Source: Thereva unica
Lineage: Eukaryota; Arthropoda; Insecta; Diptera; Therevidae
Reading direction: 5' to 3'
Assembly (NCBI GenBank): GCA_949987705.1
Contig: OX465284.1
Location: forward strand, 106,995,163 to 107,059,162
DNA length: 64,000 bases
Position numbers and translations under genes: made by a program. Shown piece by piece: positions 11,713 to 24,410 of the stretch (position 1 is the first letter of the stretch; every line of letters begins with the position of its first letter). A model generated the notes under the pieces. It did not search any database and had not been told where the DNA came from. It was given only the letters and a program-made list of their open reading frames with translations.

Positions 11713-13223
11713 CCATTTTTTATTTTTACTTGGGTGGTTCGATCGTTACAGTGAATAGATTGTGTGTTGCCGAATGATGTTGACCGATTTTTTTTGGCCT
11801 GAAATTGATGTTATAGATGTGGACTATGTTTTTTTTGGAAATATGGCGCTACCTGCCACATACCTCGTGGAACAATGGGTGTATTGGGTTAAACATTTAA
11901 GATGGCACCTATTGTTGAAAGATTCTGTATATGACTTGACTAAACGACTCAAGCGAAATCAAACACTAAAAACTTTTTAAACGTTAGAACACGAAGAGAT
12001 TGTATGAAATATAGCTCCACATATTCTCTAGCGTTTCACAAAATATCTTCGAATAGCAACAAGCAAACTCATATACCATCTAAAACCCTACATAACGAAA
12101 GTCCCATTTAAACCTATTGTCCAAACCCTCCATCACCATCTTTCTCACATCAACCCAAACAATCCCTGCCAATACATCCAACAAAACCATTTTAACCGTT
12201 AATTAAAGTTCAACGTTTTAATATACCCTCGCATATGAATGAATGATGGTACTGACACCTTCATTCCAACAATAGACATCAACTATACAATTCATATCAG
12301 CTCTCCAGTTCTCCATATCTCCTAAATGGACAACAACTAATTTGCATGCTCCAATATCTCTGTTAATTAAACGCCCAGCACAAAAAGGGGGGCCACAAAT
12401 TCAACTGTTCGTTCGTTCGTTCGTTCATGCACAGAGATATATCCTGTCGACAACGACGACTAAAATGAAATACATATAATATATATTCCTTCTCTCCACA
12501 CTCTCCACATTGGTCCGAATGGCAAATAGTGGAAGAAGTTTCATTATATCCCGCCATTGGGGAATGTGTGTGCAATGAATAGAATGCAAAATGCCTTGGA
12601 AAAATATAATATGAAAGGAAAACGGGGAAAAGTCTGGACATAAATTTTCATTCTGCATCCTGCCATAGAAAGGAAAAATATGGTGCTTGTGGTACATTTA
12701 ATTTTATAGCTAGGACATCATAAATCATTAATGTGCGCGCCATCACGTGTACCGAAATAGCGAGAAGAAAAAAAAACTAGCGAAAACAGGACATGCTTTG
12801 CCGGGGGTGTGTGGATGGGCTTTGTAGATGATGGCATATTGGTTCTAATGTCCTTGAGATGTTTTTATTGAGAGTATTTTTGGGACTGATAGGAATGTAT
12901 TTTGGATGGTATTATGGTCTCAAGGAGGGATGTTAGAGATGGGCGGAGAAAATTAAATCGGGTTTTGCATAAAATTAATCTACTTTAGTTTTCCTTGTTT
13001 AAGGATTTTGCCCTTGTCTTTACCTTAGTTAATTTTAAATAATCTTTATTAAAGTAAAGGATTTCGGGAGTCTTTAAAGTTGCTTGATTGTTTTGGAAGT
13101 CTTAATCGATCTGAACTGTTGATCGATCGGAAGCCTTGATCATTTTATAGCTGACACTATCCATACGATCAAAATCGACTCAAGAAACTCTGGATATATA
13201 AGTGGAGCTCTTTGAGTCTATAT
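11713..13223. other. Non-coding stretch
   Basis: AT-rich, with a short CGTT tetranucleotide run at about 12408..12426. I recognised no gene or element here. Confidence 0.5.
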
Positions 13224-13755
13224 GATCTCTAATTTTGTACGGTCACCAATCGATCTACAGTCGTCTACCTCCAGATCGTCAGTTTTCTACAGTTCTACCT
13301 TTTTAGCCAGATCTTCGTTCCAAAAAAATAGAATGTCGAGTCAAGAATGTAAAGTTCTGATGATGAAACAGAGTGAAAGTATAAGTTGAACATTGAACGT
13401 CAAGATCATTCCTAGCTCTGACTCGATCTATGTTTAACATCGTTACTACCACAATCCGAAAGTAACCAGATCATGACTTGACCTACTCATCATAAATGAT
13501 CTCTAAATTTTGATGATCGCCAGTCTTCTACGGCCGTCTACCTCTTTAGCCAGATCTTTGTTCAAAAAAATAATGCAATAAAGAGTGTCGAGTCGAATAA
13601 TGCAACAGAGAGTGGCGAGTCGAACTGTGAAGTTGCGCCTTTGCGTTGATTTTGAAACGTGGAGAAAGTATTAAAAGTATACTGAAGATCAAAATCGTTC
13701 AAGATCATTCGAAACCCTGACTCGATCGATGTACAAGATCATTGATACCTCTACC
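13224..13755. repeat. Imperfect direct duplication of about 270 bp
   Basis: The block at about 13224..13450 (GATCTCTAATTTTGTACGGTC, then ...TTTTTAGCCAGATCTTCGTTC... and ...CTGACTCGATCTATG) is repeated at about 13497..13740 in the same order with substitutions and indels. GATC/CGATC motifs are unusually frequent throughout 13090-13760. No coding is visible. Confidence 0.6.
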
Positions 13756-15275
13756 AAACATCCCTACGCACAGTCAAAGTGCAAAATTGTGCCAGGAGTG
13801 GTTCAGTTCCAGGTGCTATAGTAAGTGGCATTAAAGCTTGTACGGTTCACTGATTTCTTTCTATTAGTAAGGTATCTGGTCCAAGGAGTACCACAACTGC
13901 AACATAGACCTACTATACCCTTAGAACAAATCTACATTTCAGATTTGTAGGCCAGACCGCTTGGTCAAGTTTAGCAATCCGCCTAAAAATATTTCATTCA
14001 GACTTGTTTGAAAACGCATGGCAGAAAACATAAATGGCTAAGTCTACAAGCGAGGATCTCTGCTTCTATGACTTTTCACAGGTGGGTTTAGGGGGCAGTT
14101 TACGATGACAAACCCGCCTAGAGTCCTGACATCTTTTCTTTTGCACTCCAGTAATTCTGTGGCAACATTCCAACCCACCCCAAAAATTAACCGCTTGGAG
14201 TTCCCAAGGATAGACCCCCAATGTTCGTACTTTGTCAGTCGTTCAATATAGGGCCTTTCCCACTGAACTTGTGGGTATCTCAATAGGTGGTTCCGGACTG
14301 ATGAATGCAGTATCAGAGCACTTCCTAGAATTGCTATCTACCAAATCCATCCAATTAACCAAGGTTTTGCCAAATCTCTAGCGACATTATAGAGGGCCAT
14401 TGTGAAGTGCAGACATTTTGATTTCGTCAACCCCAGCTTGGCTTTTGAGGATTTTCCTTCAGAAGGTATACAACTCCGACGAGGCTATGTCCCACTAACC
14501 CCGATGCTTATGTCTCTAGCTCAGGCGGCTGCTACTGAAGATATCGACATTGTGAAATCGAATTCATATTACAAAAATGTTTGTTATGTCCGCAGGCTTC
14601 ATGAACATCCATCTTCTTCTTCAACTTCCCGAAGCTCAAAAGCAAGATTACCATTGCTTCCTCCTTTCATTCAACACTCTTCGGAGTCCTATTAATATAT
14701 TCTGTTCTCTATTACTTCATTTGAACCAAGCTTAATACTACACATTGCACCATAACGAGTACGAGTTTGATGTAGCAGCCTAATCCAGAATGAGTTTGAT
14801 TTCGATCATGAATACAAGGTCTGGGACGTGTTTGGTTTGTACAGAAGTAGCGCAGCATAATAGCAGCCCAGAGTACCGCCATCACCAACACTGTCAATTG
14901 GATTAGACGGAATTAAGAGAAGATAGTTTATCAAGATTGAGAAACAAGTGAGTGATAGAATTGAACCCTCTGGTACAGCGGCAGATATAGTCTAAGGTAG
15001 TCTAAGCAAACAGCCAGAATTAAAACTCTCAATCTATTTTTTTTAAACTAAGCCAATATCTTTGATTGGTTTTATCTGCAAACTAGGGTGACATACTCTA
15101 TCAAAGGCCTTGGAGATATCTAGTCTAGCCTGGTCTCACCAAAGCGATGCGTACTTTCTTTGAGATTTTCTGTTCTCTTCGGCTCAGTAAAATGTGAGCC
15201 GGTGTACCACAGTTCAACTGTTCGTCATTTAGGATTTAATGGCATTCTAGATGTTTCATTAGCTTCTTATTCATT
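13756..15275. other. Non-coding stretch with no supported gene
   Basis: Only short frames without domains occur here. A 97-codon frame at 14402 has a serine-rich tail but no recognisable fold or splice context. Confidence 0.4.
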
Positions 15276-15474
15276 AGTAGGTAATGGGGCACTTGGACCT
15301 GGGAACTATGTCATCACCGTGACGATTGAAACCAAGCTCAAATCGTCGTTTTTTTCCTGCGATTAGTTCAATGGTATGCGTTACTTTTAATCAAATTTCA
15401 GGTCTCAGCAGCGTCAACTAGATCGCAGGAAAAAGACGACAGAGTTCTCATGCCCAAGTGTCCCATTACCTACT
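15276..15474. mobile_element. 199-bp MITE with long imperfect inverted repeats
   Basis: The left half AGTAGGTAATGGGGCACTTG and the right half, read in reverse as AGTAGGTAATGGGACACTTG, continue as inverted copies through GTCGT(C/T)TTTTTCCTGCGAT near the centre, so nearly the whole element is a hairpin. The direct repeat TTCATT flanks it at 15270..15275 and 15475..15480. Confidence 0.75.
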
Positions 15475-17420
15475 TTCATTATTTTCTTCAGGATTCTGGA
15501 AGGAATAGAAGAAGTTGATATTAGTTAGAGAAGTTATTGGAGCCCCTTTTTTAAGCACGATGAACTCCGCAAAAGTATGATAGGCCGAACAGTTTTTGCA
15601 AAGGTTAGTCCAAGATGATCCTCATCCTTCATCAGAAATCCGGATGATCTTAAAGAACTTTAGCTTCAGAAATACTGATCCGAAATAACTACATCGTCGT
15701 GTTTTTGCTGGTGCTTTCATATTTTCCTAGTTAAGTTTATGATCTTATTTGAAAGCATTAAAAGTGTTTTCTATATCTCATCTGATAGAACTAGCTTCGT
15801 GCAATTACAGGACTTATGTAAATTTACTTACAGCATCGCATTTAAGCCACTAACAAAAGACATAATGCAACATTGATACCTTCACCTATTTCGTAGATGC
15901 TCCCCTTTTCACAAAATACACTAAAACTCACAAAAGCAGCTTCTTTATCGTCAAACACAAACAAATCTCATCACTTCACGATTCACCGCTGATAACTAGT
16001 TCATCCCCATTCCATGTATATAAGTCTTCTCTAATCCATGAGCTTACACCATTCCTTAATTGACAAACCAAATTCGCCTTAATTCCGACCAAGCCCCCGC
16101 CCCCTCCCTCCTCCACCCACCACACTTCCAAAATAGCTTAAATTCAGACAAGAAAACGCTTTTACTAAAACTCTCTAGACCGACTGTTCCTTTTTAGCCA
16201 CCACGGGCTGAAGACATCTTCACTTCACCATCTGCGGTTAAATTGTAATGTTTTGAGTGCGACTAGGTGTCTCGAATTGCTACACATTGACAACAGAAAC
16301 TCCCCACCAGGAATATGTGTGCTGCAATTTCATGCCTCGATAGCATGTGAAAAGTGTTGAAATTTTAATTAAATTCCTCCATGGTGTGGCTTCTACCATT
16401 TTCCCTAAAAACACGTATCCATCTTGATGTGATGTGCTTGGCACCATCATCGTGACGGTTGATGGCGGCGGCAACAAGAGTAAGTGAAAGTTTTGTAAAA
16501 ATAATCTAAAAAAAAGAAGTTTAAACTTTAATGTTAGATACAGTTTTGTGCTAACAAACATTTATCTCGTATACACCATCAACAACATACATACAGACGC
16601 TCATGGGGCTGCTGTTTGATCCTTAGGATGTAGGAAGAGCCACAGTTTAGCTATCAAGGCGTTAATTGCTTTTGGAAGTGCTCCAGTGGAGGAGGGCTTT
16701 GTTCTGAAGTCTTAAGAACAATAACAAAAATAAAAATGCAATTAGTAAAGATCTTAGGTTTAGAGACTTCTTACGAAGATTGATATAAGAGAGCGCCCTT
16801 TTTTCGCTATTGATTTACGCGCGCAATAATGAAGGTTGATGCTTGTTAATTTTTTAATTAAGTGGAGGTACTTTGTTTCGGTGATAGCTTGAAAGTGATA
16901 TTGTTGTATGTAGGGTGAGCGGTGTTGCTGGGTGTTGTTATTTGGATACTAGCCAAATTAATTCTAGAGATCTATATCAAGGGTCTCGATTTTCATCAAA
17001 GTAAGAAGATTATAACAATAAGAGGAAAAACGCAAGTGAATAAACAAAACGTAACAGAAGTTCTCGAGTCTATTCCAAACACTAGAAGTTTTAAACAGCT
17101 CTTCAATTTTGAAAGAGGGTAATTGAGTTCGATATAGATTAGTTCGCTTTCGCAGAAAAAGAAGATATTGCCTGGCACGCGCGGATTTCTTGAACGTGTT
17201 ACTTGGTGACATGTTAAGTGGGTTGAGCGCAAGGCATGTGAGCAACTTTATTAAAATCAACAATACAAGATTGAGCTTGAGCAAACATCACACCTAATAA
17301 AAAACTATATACTCTGAATTTCTTAACTTTTATCCATTAATCAAAATGATTCAATCTGCGAATTTTAACGCTAACTAGCCACAGCGAAGTTTGACTAATT
17401 TCACACAGGTGGCACACCCC
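15475..17420. other. Non-coding stretch
   Basis: AT-rich. I recognised no domain, RNA gene or repeat boundary. Confidence 0.5.
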
Positions 17421-17583
17421 TTCAATCCAAGACACAAATAGTAAAAACTTCCGCCCATGGCACAAACCACAAAAGCTTTCGTCCAAGACACAAATGGCGA
17501 AAGCTTCCTCCCAAGACACAAACCGCAAAAGCTTTCGCCCAAGACACAAACCGTAAAAAGCTTACGTCCAATACACAAACCAG
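17421..17583. repeat. Minisatellite of about 30 bp, five to six copies
   Basis: Tandem variants of a unit of about 30 bp containing AAGACACAAACCGCAAAAGC and TTTCGCCC. Minus-strand frames over it are repeat translations (VSWAKAFAVCVLG-like) and not genes. Confidence 0.8.
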
Positions 17584-18163
17584 AAGCCCGCAATATTGTG
17601 AAATATGGGTAGCTATACTACTTCTGACAACCCTTAAAAAAACAAGCGAGTTCTCCTGTCTCCGTTCTGTTCTGTCCTGTTTGAAAAACGACACCAAAGA
17701 AGCCAGTAAAGGTAGCACCAAAAAACTTAGAAAGCGCTCGAACTCACAAGCAGGATAGGAAAGCTCGAAATAAGGGGTAAAGGCGTGTATTTAATATGCT
17801 ATGCTGTGATCTCCACGTATCTTGAAATCTGCCAAAGTCAAGGTAGAAAAGCAGCTAGTAGCTTTAATCGTGCCTCCGTCTGAAGTAATTGAGTTTGTGC
17901 GTAATATGTTAAAAAATAGAGAATCTTGCTTTTCATGTGCAGTGAGACTGAGATATTTGCACTACGAAAGTAGCACCTAAACCATAAGTGAACAACTTTA
18001 TCAATGCTGCTGTGATCGCCTGTCCACAATAAAGGAGTGCACAGAAATTGTTCCTAAACTGTCGGAGAAAGTAGGCCCATAGTCATACCGATACCATACG
18101 TCTTACCGACAACATAATAAGAAAGCACAGAAACAGCATAATTAATTAAATTTAATTTTTTTT

Positions 18164-18480
18164 TTTCAAAGAAGGGGCTATACCGACAATATTAAAATTT
18201 AATTTAATTCACCGTCACCGACAAAACAACAAAAATTAAAATGGAAATTGTCGGTGTCGATGTTATTTTAAACCCGGGTGCGTTATTTTAAACCCGCCAT
18301 AACAGGCTCTGAATTCAGTTCACCCTCACCGACAAAACAAAAATTTATATGAAAATTCAGTGTTGCTCTTATTTTGGAGCCAAGCTGTAAGTGCGACACA
18401 TCAAGCTTCGGATTTAATTCACCGTCACCGACAAAACAACAAAAATTTAAAATGAAAATTGTCGGTGTCGGTCTTACTTT
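18164..18480 (-). repeat. Palindromic 'GTCGGTG' repeat cluster, minus orientation
   Basis: At least three copies of a unit containing TTAATTCACCGTCACCGACA, then AAACAACAAAAATT and AAAATTGTCGGTGTCG. ACCGACA and TGTCGGT inside each unit form a stem. The same family occurs in the opposite orientation at 22480..23280, which makes it a dispersed hairpin repeat that probably derives from a MITE. Confidence 0.7.
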
Positions 18481-21400
18481 GAACCCGGCCTGGTTTTTTG
18501 TCATGGTTAGATACAAATAATTGTAATTGAGCATATATAGGGTGACTTTGCTTGGTTATGGGCTCTTGAGACTCTCACTGCGAAAGATTTTTAGAATTCC
18601 CTTCTTTTATGGCGCGACCTCTACTTCACATACGCAATCTGAGATGTTATTTGTTAAATTGCACCACCAGTGGCGTGGTTTGAGTTGTGGGGAGAAGGTT
18701 TCGTACGTGGTTCAGAAAGGTCTTATTTTGCATACCAAGAAGCGTTAAGTATATTAGTGGAGTGGCGGATCTAGAAATTCATTTGAGCGACCTAGAACGA
18801 CTCCAAAGCGACTTTCTGTCAAATAGCATAAAGTGTCAGAATGGGCATGCTTGCGACTAACAATCCGGAGACGCTTCTGACCACGAAATAACTACTTATC
18901 GTGCAAGGAAGTCTTCTGGCGACGATAGCCGAATTGGTCCAGGGCTGAGAATAGCCCAGGTCATTAGGGGTTGGTGCGCCCCTATGGTGGGCCGCCTTAA
19001 GCCCTGGAAGGAACAAGCCTTGTTGCTGTAGACGGGAACAAGCTACCGCGCAGCCTTTTTGTAATCGGGTACTTCCCGGCAGCATTAGAAGACCCCACTG
19101 GCATTAAGTTGAAAAGAATAGGGGTCCAAAAGAAGACCCTAAGGGATTGGAAGGGGAGAATACTCCACAAAGTGCACCGCATAAAATACACAGAGGAGTA
19201 AAGCGACGACCAAAGGGCGCTGAAAGACAATCTCGCTCCACCCTCAACAAGGGCTAGGGCCGGCGCTGGCGCACCCTGTACGTTTCGGAATAAATATGAC
19301 AGGATCAAAATATTTTACGGTGTCTTAAGTAACTGTTCTTTCAATCTAAATAGATATTTTTATTAACAGTCAAAAGGACAGAAGTTCATCAGAATATTCA
19401 ATCCTCATGCTGCCTTTTGTTCCACCCTGTGTGTGTGCTTAAATAAAATTGATTAAAATTTAGCCGCATTGCTTGAAGTAAGACCCTATTTCCACATAAA
19501 CAAATAAGCCCAACAAGGATTCCTTCCGAGCCCATTTAAGTCCTTATTATAGCACGTTCCGCATAATTAATGTCACGTATAAATTTGTACGGTGTCCCCT
19601 TGCATAAATAATCATTTTCGCAATTTTTAACACCCGGCCATTGTAATTGTCAACAGTTTTCATGATTTAACTCAAAAGACTCGGAATTTTTTGCATAATC
19701 GGTCCACCAGCGAGACTCCTTAAGACTCCTTTTGCTGACATCATTTTTCAAGGACCTCTCTTCGTGTGGAGTAGAAAGTACAAGAAGAACAAGAACAGCC
19801 AGAAAAGGAAGAAAGGAAGAAACCAAAACGAAAAGAAGTCCTTGGGATGGGGGTGATGTAAAAATTGTCGGGTGAGGGAGGAGGATATTTACCAAAAAGG
19901 ACGAAAGTTTCCTTTTTTCATTGTAAGTATATGTGGGGGCGATATTGTGTGTGTGTGTGTATGCGTGTGCAAATGGGAGAGCAGGGTGTTTTTGGCGTTC
20001 CGTCAGATGACAGCCGATAAGATGAAGAGGGTGTAAACCAGAACGAGGTTAAGTCGTTGAGTGCTAAGGCCGTTAAGGGCTTGACTGGAGCAATGTTGAG
20101 GCTGCTCTGAAGCAGGGGCCCCTGTAAATTACTCTTAAGATGTCTCCTCAAATTTATCTAATTACGATACTTAATGAAGTACCGCAATGGTTTAGTGAAT
20201 TGGAATGCTAGATTATAACATCCTCGGATTATATACATTTCAGCTGGAGATGGATAGAAGAGGGGAAATTAAACGTAAACAGAAGTTTTTGGGTCCGGGG
20301 GGAACGGAAAAGGGAAAAAGTTTCCCGTAGCCACATCCGATGATGTCTACTTTTGGGAGGAGAGTTTCTCTTTTTTTTTGTTTTCTATGTTGAAAATATG
20401 TGTGTCAAGTTTTTTGATTAACTACGATACGAAATGAAAAGGGAGACTTTTTTTTTGTATTGAAGTGTGGAAATGAATGTAAGGGTAAAGATACGGGTGT
20501 TTTACCTTGTTTAAGGCCCTAATACACTCAGCGACGAAGTCCAACATGAAATTCAGTTCCAACAACAAAATATTAAGGGAAGCTTAAAAAAAAATACAAT
20601 CACAAAATTAAACTAACCCAATCTCAAAAACATCCTAACACAGTCAAAATTACCTGTTGTGCACTGCTTGCAGTGCACAACACGGCCGCCGGAGGGGAAA
20701 TCTTTGCACAATAAAGGGGTTCGGCTGCATTCGTATGTCTTGTTGGGCTTTACTTTATGAGTGCGTGCCCGAGGTAAATTTTCTGGCGACTTTCAAGAAA
20801 TCTCTTCTGCGGTGTCGCCGGCTAGAAATTGAAGCCAGTGTTAGATAATTATGAATGGAAATTGAATTAATGTCGCAGTAATGCACTCTACGAACTTGTT
20901 CCTGTCATGGGATATGGAATAGATCTTTTTTGTTTGATATTTAAATTTTTCATTCATGTGAAATTTTGATATCGCTGCTTTTGTTGATTTGAAATTTAGC
21001 AAGTGCTAGATACTAGTTTTTTTTGTTTGGCTCCCACCCCCTTTACTAAAAAATCTGAAAAACACCCCCGACTTTCCGAATTTCCGGACCTCCTACCAAA
21101 TTAACCCAGAGGTCCAGCAAAGCCCATATTTACATACAAAAATAATAAAAACCATAAAAAATAAATTAACGCAAAATTTATCTACACTCATGTTGTAAAA
21201 TACCAATGCAAGGGATACACCTTTTTTGCGAATTTAGTTCCGGGAAGTTGTTACGGCTAAAAAGACAATAACGAAAAACAAGGATGTCATAAAACTTAAT
21301 TATTACATGAAGGTAGTATTTGCCATTAAAATATTTTCTTGGGTTTTTCATAAAGCCAAGATAATAAACACCGATTGATCACTACCTGACCACCGGGCAA

Positions 21401-22479
21401 GAATCCCTAAATTCTCAAATCAAGGAAATCACCATCAAGCAAGTCATTAAAATTCTTGCCAAACAAACCGATTTTTCCTCAGATTTTATTTTTTCCCGAA
21501 AATACGATCACCATCCATGCCTGCAACAAAAAAGGTTTGAAATTTCCCCTGCAAAAGCCGAAGCAGAAGCTCTCACTTATACAAACGCATCTCGTGTATG
21601 ATTACGCAAATGCTTTATACAGAATACAACTAGCGCAGAGATTTGCTTGGAGCGGAAATTTGATGTATTAAAACTGAAGAATTTTAGGGAATTTTCGTTC
21701 TTAAATTTTGTGGACAATTTTTAAAACATAATTTACTCATGAAAGAAGGCTAAAATTCAAAAATTTTCCACCATGAATAGCTAGATAATCGATTTAAGTT
21801 TATCGTACATTAAAAAAATTTTAAAATTTTTCCACCTAAATAGGAGTATTTTCCGGGCGCAGGTACGGAACTTTGAACCATTATAACTAATATACTAATA
21901 AAAAATATTAAAATTTTCCACCATGAATAGCTAGATTTATGTTTTCTTAAAAATACCTAATTTAAATTATTTCATTTGGTTGGATAGTTTTCTTAATATT
22001 CGCGGGCGCGCGATACCCCATAATTGCTCGATTGAGTGTATTAGGCCCTTAAGGCTTGTATAGAAAGTTTGTCGTGTATATTGTTGATTGATCACTGTTG
22101 AGGTATTTTTATTTTTCATTGACATAATCCAATTTATTCCAGATCAGTTTAGAATACGCTCCAACGTCATATTTAGACATATCCCAGTTCATCTTACGAG
22201 ATATTTAGATCCATGAACTTTGGTCTATTTAGTTATTAAGTGGATATTTATGCTTTTCAATCATTCGTGTTGACGTTGGCAGTTCTTTCACTTTTCTATT
22301 TAATATCTTTCCGACTAGAGCTTTCTGTCCGACAATTTACTCAATCCGAGTTTTTTGCAAGGAGTGCTAGTCTTTTGAGCACTTTTGCGCATTGAATTGT
22401 CGTTTTTTTTTTTGAGTCTTTTGTAGCACGACTATACTTCCCGCAGCTTGGAATCAGTACAAACAGGGCCACGGGTTCA
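18481..22479. other. Non-coding stretch; GC-richer patch at 18.8-19.3 kb
   Basis: No gene is supported. The segment at 18780..19310 is GC-richer than its neighbours and may be a transposon 5' region, but no coding homology could be assigned. A short repeat AAAATTTTCCACCATGAATA is present near 21755 and 21912. Confidence 0.4.
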
Positions 22480-23280
22480 CAGTGAGAGCGACACCGACAA
22501 TTTCCATATAAATTTTTGTCGGTGACGGTAAATTAAATTCGAAGCCGGCTGTAGCAGGCAAAAGCTGGGTTCAAAATAAGACCGATACCGGCAATTTTAA
22601 TTTTAAATTTTGTTGTTTTGTCGGTCCCAGGTTCATAGTGAGATCAACATCGACTATTTCCCTATAAGTTTTTATCGTTTTGTCGGTGATGGTGAATTAA
22701 TTAGCAGCATTTAATTACGAAAGAATATTGCAGGTTCAAAACGAGGCCGACACCGACAATTTTCATAGAAATTTTATGATAAATTGTCGGTGAATTAAAT
22801 TCTAAGTCTGATGTGTCACACACCTCTCGCAGCATTCAACTACGACAAAAAAACCCGACAATTTTCATATAAATGTTTGTTGTTTTGTCGGTGAAGGTGA
22901 ATTAAATACGCAGCCGGTTGTGCCGCATCTTCACGGCATTTAATTACGGGTGAAAATGAGACCGACACCGACAAATCGAAACCTGTTGTGGCGGAACTGC
23001 ACTTCTAATAGGATCTAATATCAACAAAAAGCACTCAGGTTAAAAAAACCTTCGACACCGACAATCTTTATATAAATTTTTCTTGTTTTGTCGGTGAATT
23101 CGAAGCCTGTTGTGGCGCAACTTGAGAGGTATAGTTACGCCACAACAGGCTTCGAATTCACTAGCATTAAATTATGACAAAATATTACGGGTTCAAAATG
23201 AGGCCGACACCGACAATTTTCATATAAATTTTTGATATTTTGTCGGTGACGGTGAATTAAATTCGAAGGCGGAACTGTCA
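22480..23280 (+). repeat. Palindromic 'GTCGGTG' repeat array, plus orientation
   Basis: Five or more units of about 120-190 bp. Each contains GACACCGACAATTTTCATAT, then AAATTTTTG..TTTTGTCGGTGACG and GTGAATTAAATTCGAAGCC, and most have an AATTACGA...GGGTTCAAAATGAG segment. At 23095..23163 two units meet head to head: GAATTCGAAGCCTGTTGTGG is followed 12 bases after its arm by its inverted copy. Related to the cluster at 18164..18480. Confidence 0.75.
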
Positions 23281-23371
23281 CCAGATCACTTTGCTTCAAA
23301 AAGTAATTAACCTATTTGTGCCGATCTCGCTATTCTAAGGATTAAGGCGTGCGGGCACTTCGCAGAGATCT

Positions 23372-23660
23372 GTGGTTCGATTTCGGCGACATAATCATTT
23401 GTCTTTTTATTTCTCCCAACAAAGACAACATTCCTTCTTTCTAGTGGTCTCTCTATGCAACACAAAAAAGTTTTACTTCTTCCACATAAAACCGATCGAT
23501 CATCGCTTGGAGAGTCGTCTTTTTGTCCTAGATATCTCCAAGGCATTTGATGGAATATGGCAGACTTCTCTCTTAGCTATACTGTGAGTTGTAAACATTG
23601 ATTCCATTCTAAAAAGCTGGATTGACAGATCCCTTTCTGGTCATTGAATCAAGATAGTAT
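23372..23660 (+). pseudogene. Jockey/CR1-like reverse transcriptase palm fragment
   Basis: The frame reads LFVLDISKAFDGIWQTSLLA, matching the first catalytic-aspartate motif of non-LTR reverse transcriptases (LD.SKAFD.VWH..LL). In-frame stops follow soon after. Only this motif survives. Confidence 0.6.
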
Positions 23661-23793
23661 AAGAGTATTAGATAGCATTCAATCGGGGTTAACGCACGCA
23701 ATCTTTGCCGATGTTTCCTAGAGGTGAATCGTATCACGCCAGTAGCTCATTGGCCCAGCTTTAAAATTAGCCCCTTGCAGACTTCCATGAGAA

Positions 23794-24051
23794 TCATCCA
23801 CGCCTATTGTTGGCCTTGGCTTCCTCCAGCGTTTGCCTCCATGATTGTCGATCTCTAGCCAGTCTTTTCCAGTTTCTTATTTCTAGCTGTATTATGTCTT
23901 CTTCGACGTCACCTATATGTCTATTCTTTGGGCGACCTGGTTTCCGTTTTCCTGACGGTACTCTCCTCAGAACTATCTTTGTCGGCCATGAGTTCATCCA
24001 AGTTTCCCTACACACGGTAAGGTTTTTGGTGTGGCCCGATGGTATTTGCAA
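23794..24051 (-). pseudogene. RTE-type ORF2 C-terminal fragment
   Basis: The minus-strand frame carries RKPGRPKNRHIGDVEEDIIQ and then EIRNWKRLARDRQSWRQTL, ending EEAKA. This is the tail after the reverse transcriptase in RTE/craft-like elements (GRP..RW.D.VEED...LG.RNW...A.DR..WR...EEAKA). The start codon is arbitrary and the polymerase domain is missing. Confidence 0.65.
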
Positions 24052-24324
24052 GGATCGATCGCTCGTTTATGGGCTCTTTCGAATTTGATAAAGCAAGATT
24101 TAGTCTTGAACTTCATCAACGACCCCTTTGAGACTCTACTTTCCACTTATCCACTTTGGACAGAAAGATACTGCATGATCCTGGAGACTTTTTTATACCG
24201 AAGATATCTGTCTGGCTGGACTAACATAACCTATATCCTACCATGATGAATAAACGACACATGCCGCTAATATTTTAATACAAAAACTAAGAAGCAGTTT
24301 TCTTGGAAATTAAATAAGTCGCTT

Positions 24325-24410
24325 TGATGACATCAACTGGCCTCCCAGATCACCAGACCTAGCCCCAAGAAATTTTTTCTTATGGGGAAAACAAAGCTAT
24401 ATTCCTAAAA
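24325..24410 (+). pseudogene. Tc1/mariner transposase fragment
   Basis: Translation gives DDINWPPRSPDLAPRNFFLW followed by GK. This matches the mariner segment leading to the third catalytic aspartate (W PPRSPDL.P.D.FLWG). The catalytic Asp has become Asn (RNFFLW) and stops surround the fragment, so it is inactive. Confidence 0.6.

Noticed and set aside
17337..17721. Overlapping minus-strand frames of 70-99 codons
   Set aside because: They read through the 30-bp tandem repeat and have no independent support.
18819..19308. Minus-strand frames of 88 and 103 codons in a GC-richer patch
   Set aside because: They could not be matched to a host gene or to a retroelement domain.
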